NCBI GenBank assembly: GCA_020402745.1
Contig: JADBYZ010000002.1
Coordinates: 1-64,000 of the forward strand
Origin: Phenylobacterium sp.
Lineage (GTDB): Bacteria > Pseudomonadota > Alphaproteobacteria > Caulobacterales > Caulobacteraceae
Reading direction: 5' to 3'
Length of the DNA stretch: 64,000 nucleotides
A program made the translations under genes and the position numbers. Under the pieces are notes generated by a model. That model saw only the letters and a program-made list of their open reading frames with translations, was not told the origin of the DNA and searched no databases. Shown one piece after another: positions 54,120 through 64,000 of the stretch (position 1 is its first letter; each line of letters starts with the position of its first letter).

Positions 54120-54972
54120 GCCGACCGGACGGGGCGCGGCGACAGCTGCAGCCCGGGGCCGCTCGGCTGCGCCCTCCGGAGGGCTCTCCGCTCAGGCTAT
54201 TCTCATCGCTGCCCTCGGCATGCTGCTCGCAGCCTTTGTGGCCATCTTCGCCACCGGCGAGCGGGGCGCGCGACTGGTTGCGACGGTTCAGCAAGACGTC
54301 AGTTCACGTCTTGCTGCGGCGGGCTTCAGGCTTGCCGTTGTCCGGGTCAAGGGCGCCTCTCCCCTGGCAACCGCCGACATCCTGAAATCCGCTGGCCTCT
54401 ACAAGGACCAGCCCCTCGTGAGCCTTGATCTTGATGAGGTGCGCCGTCGGATCGAATCTGTCGGCTGGGTGCGCGATGTGCGGGTGGTGCGGCTTCTGCC
54501 CGACACCCTTCTGATCCAGGTGGTGGAGCGGAGGCAGATTGCCGTCTGGCAGGTCGGCGGGCGTCGTCAGGTCATCGATGTTCGCGGCGCACCGATACCG
54601 GAGGCGGATCCCGATCAGTTTTCCAACCTGCCGCTCATTGTGGGCGCCGGCGCCAATGTCGGCGCTGCAGACCTTCTCTTTGAACTGAGCCGTCGGCCGG
54701 CGGTCCTTTCCCAGGTTGAAGCCCTGGTCCGTGTAGACCAGCGCCGGTGGGACCTAAGGCTAAAGTCCGGCGGCCTGATCCTTCTGCCTGCGGAGGACGC
54801 GGCGGCGGCTCTGCGCCGGCTTGATGATCTGGATCGGGCTTCCGGCTTGATGCGGATCGGATTTGAGCGGCTGGACCTCAGGGTTCCGGAGGTGGCGGCG
54901 GTTCGGCCGCGGCCTGGAGACATGCAGCCTGCCCCGGCGCAGCAATCCGCGGAAACGTCGGCAGAGCAATAA
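54085..54972 (+). CDS. ftsQ: cell division protein FtsQ
   Basis: The product has 295 residues: a cytosolic Ala/Gly/Arg-rich start, one membrane helix ([19 protein letters not shown], about 38-56), then the periplasmic POTRA domain ([20 protein letters not shown]) and the FtsQ-type beta domain that binds FtsL and FtsB. The conserved [20 protein letters not shown] sits at about 128-147. The start lies inside the 3' end of ddl (35 bp overlap); an ATG four codons later is also possible. Confidence 0.93.
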   Translation: MPAAMRGGSSARPTGRGAATAAARGRSAAPSGGLSAQAILIAALGMLLAAFVAIFATGERGARLVATVQQDVSSRLAAAGFRLAVVRVKGASPLATADILKSAGLYKDQPLVSLDLDEVRRRIESVGWVRDVRVVRLLPDTLLIQVVERRQIAVWQVGGRRQVIDVRGAPIPEADPDQFSNLPLIVGAGANVGAADLLFELSRRPAVLSQVEALVRVDQRRWDLRLKSGGLILLPAEDAAAALRRLDDLDRASGLMRIGFERLDLRVPEVAAVRPRPGDMQPAPAQQSAETSAEQ

Positions 54973-54991
54973 CTGGGGGTGTCTTTTGACC

Positions 54992-56311
54992 ATGCTGGAA
55001 GCGAGTCGGGAGTCCCGCGACGGATTGAAGGTGGCCCTGGGCCGTCCGCAGGTGACCGCCGCCGTGGACCTCGGGGCCAGCAAGGTCGCCTGCTTCATCA
55101 TGAAGCCCGACGGTGTGCGCCGGGTGGACCGCACCCTCACCACATCGGGGGTGGCCCACGTTCAGTCCCGGGGGGTCCGAAATGGGGCTGTGATCAACAT
55201 CGATGAGGCCTCGGAGGCGGTAGCGCAGGCGGTGGAACGGGCCGAGAGCATGGCTGAGGTCCGGGTGCAGGGGGTGACGGTCACCACCTCCGGCGGCCAT
55301 CTCGCTGGCCGCCGGATTACAGGGCGGGTATCCCTCGGCGCGCGTCCTATCTCAGACGAAGATCTGGCCCGTGCGATCCGCTCCGCCATGGCCCAGTTCA
55401 AGCTCCAGGACCGTAAGGCGATTCACATCCTGCCTATCTCGTGGGCGGTGGACGCCCAGTCCGGAATACGAGATCCCCGACAGATGTTTGGCCGCACCCT
55501 AGGCGTGGAGCTTCTGGTGGTGACTATCGCCGAGGCCGCTTATCGCGTGCTGGCCACCTGCGTGGAGCGCGCCCATCTGACTTTCGAGGGTATTGCTGCA
55601 GCGCCCTTCGTCTCCGCCCTTGCCGCCCTGGAGGAGGATGAAATGGACCTCGGGGCGGTGTGTATCGACATGGGAGGCGGTTCGACCTCGGCCGCGGTCT
55701 TCGCTGGGGGCAGTTTGGTACATGTCGAGACGGTGCCGGTGGGCGGCCAGCATGTGACCTCGGACATCGCCCGGGGCCTGTCGACTTCCTGGGCCGGCGC
55801 GGAGCGGATCAAGACCCTGCATGGATCGGCCATCGCTTCGGCCAACGAAGACCGGGAGATGATCGAGGCTCCGCCCCGTGGAGACGACCCCGGCGCGGGG
55901 CCTGTGATTGCACCCCGCTCCCTGCTCAAGGGCATCATCGCCCCCAGGGTTGAGGAGACGATGGAACTCCTTCGCGACCACCTGAAGGCCTCCGGGGCGC
56001 CTGTGGAGCCTGGTGCAGGCCTCATCCTGACAGGCGGCGCCAGCCAGCTCGCGGGGGTCCGAGAAGTCGCGCTGCGGGTCTTCGACCGTCCCGTCCGCCT
56101 CGGACGCCCGCGTCGGGTGCCGCACCTGGCCGACGCTGCGTCGGGGCCAGCCTTCTGCGCCGCGGCGGGCGTTCTCCAGCGCGCCGCCTTCGGTCCGCGC
56201 GAGGCGGTTCCAGCCCGCGCCCTGGTCAACTTCGGCGTTCGCCGCGAGCCCCTCGACGCCCGGACGAATCCTGTCATCCGGGCGGCGGTCTGGCTGCGCG
56301 ACAACCTTTGA
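54992..56311 (+). CDS. ftsA: cell division protein FtsA
   Basis: FtsA is the actin-like protein that tethers FtsZ to the membrane and recruits the divisome. The product has 439 residues. The ATPase core reads AVDLGASKVACFIMK near the start (phosphate 1), CIDMGGGSTSAAVFAGG near 225-241 (phosphate 2) and LTGGASQLAGV further on (adenosine). The C-terminal amphipathic tip VIRAAVWLRDNL serves as the membrane anchor. The ATG is 19 bp after ftsQ. Confidence 0.96.
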   Translation: MLEASRESRDGLKVALGRPQVTAAVDLGASKVACFIMKPDGVRRVDRTLTTSGVAHVQSRGVRNGAVINIDEASEAVAQAVERAESMAEVRVQGVTVTTSGGHLAGRRITGRVSLGARPISDEDLARAIRSAMAQFKLQDRKAIHILPISWAVDAQSGIRDPRQMFGRTLGVELLVVTIAEAAYRVLATCVERAHLTFEGIAAAPFVSALAALEEDEMDLGAVCIDMGGGSTSAAVFAGGSLVHVETVPVGGQHVTSDIARGLSTSWAGAERIKTLHGSAIASANEDREMIEAPPRGDDPGAGPVIAPRSLLKGIIAPRVEETMELLRDHLKASGAPVEPGAGLILTGGASQLAGVREVALRVFDRPVRLGRPRRVPHLADAASGPAFCAAAGVLQRAAFGPREAVPARALVNFGVRREPLDARTNPVIRAAVWLRDNL

Positions 56312-56514
56312 GCTGATGTCGTCCGCCTTCCGCAGCTGAACCCCAGAATTTGTGCACAGGAAAGCAAGTCCAAGCCTCGACGAGGCTCCGACTCGCGCTA
56401 CTCCATTAACCCCGAATTAAGGGCGTCAGGGTGACATATTAACCCTGTCGTCAGGCTGGTTCTTCTGGGGTGTCCGGGAAAGTCAGTCAATCTGACGGAG
56501 GACGCGAGGGTCTC
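56312..56514 (+). promoter_or_regulatory. ftsZ promoter region with CtrA boxes and a GANTC site
   Basis: This 203-bp gap separates ftsZ from the otherwise tightly packed cluster and is AT-richer than its surroundings. It holds GACTC (CcrM target) at 56390-56394, a perfect CtrA box at 56406-56420 and a further TTAACC half-site at 56439-56444. A CGGAGG ribosome-binding site lies near 56498, before the ATG at 56515. In Caulobacter ftsZ is repressed by CtrA and depends on CcrM methylation, so the same logic probably applies here. Confidence 0.75.
56406..56420 (+). promoter_or_regulatory. perfect CtrA box (TTAA-N7-TTAA)
   Basis: TTAACCCCGAATTAA has both halves of the CtrA consensus at the right spacing. 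It lies 109 to 95 bp upstream of the ftsZ start and next to a CcrM methylation site. Confidence 0.75.
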
Positions 56515-58071
56515 ATGGCAATTGCACTTTCCGCGCCGCGCGCGACCGAACTCAAGCCGCGCATCGTCGTCTTCGGCGTGGGGGGCGCCGGCGGGAACGC
56601 TGTCAACAACATGATTGACGCTGGCCTTGAGGGCGTCGAATTCGTGGTCGCCAACACCGACGCACAGCAGCTGGCCTTCGCCAAGACCGACCGCCGCATT
56701 CAGCTGGGCGTGACCGTGACCCAAGGGCTGGGGGCCGGCGCCCACCCCGAGGTCGGCATGAGCGCCGCCGAAGAGTCTATCCCCGAGATCGGTGAGCATC
56801 TTGACGGCGCCCACATGGTCTTCATCACCGCCGGCATGGGCGGCGGCACCGGCACCGGCGCCGCGCCGATCATCGCCAAGGCGGCCCGTGAGCGCGGCAT
56901 ACTGACGGTAGGCGTCGTCACCAAGCCCTTCCACTTCGAGGGCCGGCACCGGATGCGCCTGGCCGACAGCGGCATCTCCGAGCTGCAGCGTTACGTCGAT
57001 ACGCTGATCGTCATCCCGAACCAGAACCTGTTCCGCGTCGCCAACGAGCGGACGACCTTCGCCGAGGCCTTCGGCATGGCTGACCAGGTGCTGCACTCTG
57101 GCGTCCGGTCCATCACCGACCTGATGGTCCTGCCCGGCCTTATCAATCTCGACTTCGCGGACGTCCGCACGGTCATGACCGAAATGGGCAAGGCGATGAT
57201 GGGTACGGGCGAGGCCGAGGGCGAGGACCGCGCCCTGATGGCCGCCAACAACGCCATTCAGAACCCGCTGCTCGATGAAGTGTCCCTGCGTGGGGCCAAG
57301 GCCGTCCTGGTCAACGTCACCGGCGGTTTGGATATGACTCTGCTGGAGGTCGATGAAGCCGCCAACGCCATCTCCGAGCAGGTTGATCCGGAAGGCAACA
57401 TCATCTTTGGCGCCGCGTTCGATCCAAGTCTCGATGGCCGTATCCGCGTTTCCGTTGTGGCCACGGGCATGGACGGCGCCTCGATGTCAGTGATCGAGCC
57501 CCGGTCCTCACGAACCACGGCGCAACCACCGCCCCTTCGCTTTGCGGATCCGGCTGTCGCCGAGCCCGTCCCAAACATGGCGCAGCCAGTCTCTGCCGGG
57601 CCTGGGTCCGCCCAGCCGGTTCTCGCCCCGACTCCGGCGGTCGAGATGCCGGCCGAGACGGCGATATTCAATGATCTTTCCTCGGCGTCCCCAAACTTCC
57701 TGGCGCCAGAGCAAGGAGACCTGCTCACATCCTCCAGCGAGCCTGCGGCGCAGATCGAGGCGCTGGTTGAACCCTCGCCGGCTATCCGGCCATACGAGGC
57801 GCCCGTGAAGAAGATCGTCGACCCTAGCGTTGCGGGCGATGATGATGCGGACGCCATCTTCCCCAATCCAATCGCCGCCTCCCCGCCGCAGTCCCGTTCC
57901 TCGGGATTCCGGCTCTGGGGGCAGAAGCGTCCGACCAGGATGGATCCCCCTCCTGTCGTCGCCTCGCCACGCGCTGGCGGCGCCTTGCCGGTGGAGTCGC
58001 CTTCTGAGGCTCCGGCCCCGGAGGGCGACAATCTCGAGATTCCGACCTTCCTACGCAGGCTGGCAAACTAG
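56515..58071 (+). CDS. ftsZ: cell division protein FtsZ
   Basis: FtsZ is the tubulin-like GTPase that forms the division ring. The product has 518 residues. The GTP loop GGGTGTG lies at 109-115, the preceding [15 protein letters not shown] at about 19-33, and the catalytic T7 loop segment [13 protein letters not shown] near 213. After the core (about residue 320) comes a long Ala/Pro/Ser-rich linker of roughly 185 residues, ending in the FtsA-binding peptide EIPTFLRRL. The long linker is typical for Caulobacterales. The ATG follows a CGGAGG. Confidence 0.98.
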   Translation: MAIALSAPRATELKPRIVVFGVGGAGGNAVNNMIDAGLEGVEFVVANTDAQQLAFAKTDRRIQLGVTVTQGLGAGAHPEVGMSAAEESIPEIGEHLDGAHMVFITAGMGGGTGTGAAPIIAKAARERGILTVGVVTKPFHFEGRHRMRLADSGISELQRYVDTLIVIPNQNLFRVANERTTFAEAFGMADQVLHSGVRSITDLMVLPGLINLDFADVRTVMTEMGKAMMGTGEAEGEDRALMAANNAIQNPLLDEVSLRGAKAVLVNVTGGLDMTLLEVDEAANAISEQVDPEGNIIFGAAFDPSLDGRIRVSVVATGMDGASMSVIEPRSSRTTAQPPPLRFADPAVAEPVPNMAQPVSAGPGSAQPVLAPTPAVEMPAETAIFNDLSSASPNFLAPEQGDLLTSSSEPAAQIEALVEPSPAIRPYEAPVKKIVDPSVAGDDDADAIFPNPIAASPPQSRSSGFRLWGQKRPTRMDPPPVVASPRAGGALPVESPSEAPAPEGDNLEIPTFLRRLAN

Positions 58072-58072
58072 A

Positions 58073-58182
58073 TCTTGTTCCGATAAATGGGCGCCGGTTA
58101 TCGGATCGAAACATGATCTAGCGTATTGAAATCAGAGCCTGTTTTGTCCTTTCAGACGGTCCGTCTGAAGGGAACAGGCTCT
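58073..58182. repeat. dispersed repeat B, copy 2 (3' of ftsZ)
   Basis: This stretch is the better-preserved copy of the repeat at 13371-13480 and begins 1 bp after the ftsZ stop. Its right half is one long hairpin: GAGCCTGTT at 58135-58143 pairs with AACAGGCTC at 58173-58181, and the inner arm TCCTTTCAGACGG pairs with CCGTCTGAAGGGA. The left half carries the shared motif TCGGATCGAAACA. It may terminate or stabilise the ftsZ transcript. Confidence 0.8.
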
Positions 58183-58208
58183 GGCGCCCTCGCCACTGCG
58201 GTGAGATC

Positions 58209-58239
58209 AAGAGCCCGTCGTTTTCTCCGGTGGGCTCTT
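58209..58239. terminator. hairpin after repeat B
   Basis: AAGAGCCCGTCG pairs with CGGTGGGCTCTT across a 7-nt T-rich loop (12 bp with two G-T pairs). It lies between ftsZ and lpxC. No T tract follows on the plus strand, so it is a transcript-end or attenuation hairpin rather than a textbook terminator. Between it and lpxC I see only a probable promoter region. Confidence 0.5.
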
Positions 58240-58387
58240 ATGTCTCAAAGTGGAATCTCGAACCATTCTCGTAGCTTAATCTGAGAAACATTGCGAAACG
58301 CAACGTGTTTTGCGGCGCCGCAGCAAGCTCCCTATCTCCACATTGGCGTCGTTGGCGCTCGTCCTGTGTGTCCCGGAGTCTGAAGCC

Positions 58388-59281
58388 TTGGTCGAATTTG
58401 CGTTCCAGCACACCGTCCGTAATCCGGTCCGGTTCTCGGGTGTTGGTGTTCACACTGGCGAACAGGCGCGGGTCACATTGCTGCCTGCGCCTGCCGATTT
58501 CGGCGTGGTCTTCGTGCGGACGGATGTCCGGGATCGGGATAACCGCATCGCCGTGAGCGGCGAAGCGGTCTGCAAGACACAGCTGGGTACAGTGATCACG
58601 AATCTCGCTGGCGTTACTGTGTCGACCATCGAGCACCTCATGGCCGCCTTGGTCATGTCGGGTGTCGACAACGTCCGGGTGGAGATCGACGGACCTGAGA
58701 TGCCGATTATGGATGGCTCGTCGATCGATTTCATCCGTGGCCTGGATCGCGCCGGCCTGCAGCCTCAGGGCGCTCTTCGCCGGTTTGTTGAGATCACGGA
58801 TGTGGTCGAGGTGATCGAGGGCGACAAGCGCGCGACCCTTCGCCCCTCCGACGGTTTCGAGGTGGCCTTCGAGATTGCCTTCGCTTCCAAGGCCATTGGC
58901 CGGCAGGCCGTCGACCTCAAGATGGACGCCGAGGCCTTCCGCCGCGAACTCGCCGACTGCCGCACCTTCGGCTTCTTGCATGAAGTCGAGGCCCTTCGCG
59001 CCATGGGGCTGGCCCGGGGCGGCTCCATGGAGAACGTCGTGGTCATCGACGGCGATGAGATCATGAATCCCGAGGGACTTCGCCGTCCTGACGAGTTCGT
59101 GCGTCACAAGGCGCTCGACGCCATCGGCGACCTCTTCGTACTCGGCGCGCCCATGATCGGGCGGTTTGAGGGCGTTCTTGCCGGCCATGCCCTTAACAAT
59201 GCGGTGGTCCGCGCCCTTCTGGCGACGCCACATGCCTGGCGCGTCCGCACCCTGGCCCCGGAGATGGCCGAGGCGGTCTGA
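58388..59281 (+). CDS. lpxC: UDP-3-O-acyl-N-acetylglucosamine deacetylase LpxC
   Basis: LpxC carries out the first committed step of lipid A synthesis and is a zinc enzyme. I use the TTG at 58388 (297 residues), with GGAG at 58375-58378, because the family begins near FQHTVRNPVRFSGVG. The zinc and catalytic motifs are TIEHLMAAL (about 77-85), HKALDAIGDL and GHALNNAVVRAL. The open frame back to 58310 adds residues not found in the family. It is the first gene after the dcw cluster. Confidence 0.95.
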   Translation: MVEFAFQHTVRNPVRFSGVGVHTGEQARVTLLPAPADFGVVFVRTDVRDRDNRIAVSGEAVCKTQLGTVITNLAGVTVSTIEHLMAALVMSGVDNVRVEIDGPEMPIMDGSSIDFIRGLDRAGLQPQGALRRFVEITDVVEVIEGDKRATLRPSDGFEVAFEIAFASKAIGRQAVDLKMDAEAFRRELADCRTFGFLHEVEALRAMGLARGGSMENVVVIDGDEIMNPEGLRRPDEFVRHKALDAIGDLFVLGAPMIGRFEGVLAGHALNNAVVRALLATPHAWRVRTLAPEMAEAV

Positions 59282-59377
59282 GGTCGCTTCCGGCATGCGT
59301 GGCGTTTGCGCTGGCGGCGGCCTCGTGTAGAACCCTGATTGGTCAGGCGCGGGGGCGCGCTCGTGTCCTTTGAGGTG

Positions 59378-60280
59378 ATGGTGTCCGTGTTTCGCAGATC
59401 CTGGACCACGCCGGCCCTTGCCGGCCTGGCCGCCGCCCTTTTCCTTGCCGGATGCGCCGCCCAGCCCTCCAGACCCCGTCTGGTTTACGAGGAGCGTCCC
59501 GTCGAACTTCTATTCTCCACGGGAGCCGCCCGTCTAGACGCCCGGCAGTGGGGCCAGGCCATCGACTATTTCGCCGAGGTCGAGCGACAGCATCCGTACT
59601 CGGAGTGGTCCCGGCGGGCCATCCTCATGACCGCCTATGCCAACTATCAGTCTGGCAAGTACATCGACGCGATTGGAGATGCGGACCGGTTCTTGTCCCT
59701 CTACCCGGGCAATCCTTCGGCGGCCTACGCCCACTATCTGAAGGCCATCTGCTACTTCGAACAGATCGTCGACGTGGGCCGTGACCAGGCTGCCACAGGG
59801 CAGGCCCTCGCGGCCCTCCGAGAAGTGGTCCAGCGTTTTCCCAAGACCGAGTACGCCGCAGACGCCCGGCTGAAGGTCGACATGGTCAACGACCAGCTGG
59901 CCGGCAAGGAGATGGCGGTCGGGCGCTACTATTTGCGGCAGGGCGACACCCTTGCCGCTATAGGCCGCTTCCAGACGGTCATTCAGCGTTATCAGACCAC
60001 CACCCATGCGCCGGAAGCCCTCTATCGCCTTGTTGAGGCGAACCTGACCCTTGGCCTCGTGGAGGAGGCGCGGCGGAACGGCGCGGTGCTGGGCTTCAAC
60101 TATCCCGGTGATTACTGGTACCGTGAGGCCTACGCTCTCTTGACTTCGAAGAGCCTCCAGCCGGCTGTGACCCCGCAAGGCAACGCCAAGCGTCGCCTGC
60201 CCCTACCTTTCATCCGGGATCCGTCGAGGACCTTGCCGCCCCAGTCCTCAGGCTTGAGCCCCGCTTCGGGTGAGGGCTGA
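59378..60280 (+). CDS. bamD: outer membrane protein assembly factor BamD
   Basis: BamD is a lipoprotein of the BAM complex that inserts outer-membrane barrels. The product has 300 residues. The lipobox is LAGCAAQ (cysteine at about 25). TPR-type helical repeats follow: VERQHPYSEWSRRAILMTAY, LSLYPGNPSAAYAHYLKAI, VQRFPKTEYAADARLKV and IQRYQTTTHAPEALYRLVEA. The ATG at 59378 is chosen because it follows GAGGTG; a GTG 9 bp later is also possible. Confidence 0.94.
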   Translation: MVSVFRRSWTTPALAGLAAALFLAGCAAQPSRPRLVYEERPVELLFSTGAARLDARQWGQAIDYFAEVERQHPYSEWSRRAILMTAYANYQSGKYIDAIGDADRFLSLYPGNPSAAYAHYLKAICYFEQIVDVGRDQAATGQALAALREVVQRFPKTEYAADARLKVDMVNDQLAGKEMAVGRYYLRQGDTLAAIGRFQTVIQRYQTTTHAPEALYRLVEANLTLGLVEEARRNGAVLGFNYPGDYWYREAYALLTSKSLQPAVTPQGNAKRRLPLPFIRDPSRTLPPQSSGLSPASGEG

Positions 60281-60340
60281 GCGTCCGATCAGCGGACTGC
60301 CGGACTTCCGGTCAGGCCGATTCGCGGCGAACCTGTCCCT

Positions 60341-64000
<3,660 letters not shown>

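Overview
The window is GC-rich chromosomal DNA that is almost completely coding. Gene order and motifs point to an alphaproteobacterium of the order Caulobacterales; Phenylobacterium or a close relative of Caulobacter is my best guess. The main reasons are a dnaG-rpoD pair, a complete division and cell-wall (dcw) cluster running mraZ to ftsZ and continuing into lpxC-bamD-recN-ligA, a CtrA-type box and a GANTC (CcrM) site upstream of both mraZ and ftsZ, and a DnaG whose zinc ligands are replaced. No species-level marker was read, so the genus is inference.

Layout. 1-4109: dnaG and rpoD, the core replication-priming and sigma-70 pair. 4117-10692: mixed small genes (DUF6886, a 2OG-Fe(II) oxygenase-like protein, an orphan flagellar-rod-like peptide, a TraB/GumN homologue, a serine hydrolase, a lipoprotein, a SIMPL protein and an enoyl-CoA hydratase), plus two tandem copies of a structured 120-bp repeat at 8892-9132. 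10818-10893: a CAU-anticodon tRNA that looks like tRNA-Ile2. 11114-13324: a small accessory-looking set (acetyltransferase, SMI1/KNR4-like, P-loop kinase-like, 2H phosphoesterase). 13479-17581: a single-chain indolepyruvate:ferredoxin oxidoreductase divergent from an Lrp-type regulator. 18132-19806: DUF1272, a 58-residue rubredoxin and a cytochrome P450 in one operon. 20668-28424: free-methionine sulfoxide reductase, thiolase, SDR, a TonB-receptor-like protein, a sorbosone/PQQ-type dehydrogenase, MAPEG, HU and an AraC regulator. 28446-38781: small membrane proteins, acetyltransferases, an ABM-WYL-TfoX operon, dusA, an aspartic protease, a paired acyl-CoA dehydrogenase operon, a gamma-carbonic anhydrase, an EamA transporter and an AmpD-type amidase.

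38814-39204 is the RNase P RNA gene. Between it and mraZ lies a dense control region with a CtrA-like box, a GANTC site and three exactly 10-bp-spaced MraZ-type repeats. From 39496 to 58071 the dcw genes are packed tightly, mostly with small start-stop overlaps or very short gaps: mraZ, rsmH, ftsL, ftsI, murE, murF, mraY, murD, ftsW, murG, murC, murB, ddl, ftsQ, ftsA. ftsZ then has its own 200-bp promoter region with a perfect TTAA-N7-TTAA CtrA box. lpxC (lipid A), bamD (outer-membrane assembly), recN (recombination) and the 5' part of ligA complete the window; ligA runs off the right edge.

I found no CRISPR array, prophage, transposase or biosynthetic cluster. The most interesting unexplained structure is non-coding: two families of dispersed, strongly folded repeats, and the layered regulatory signals in front of mraZ and ftsZ.
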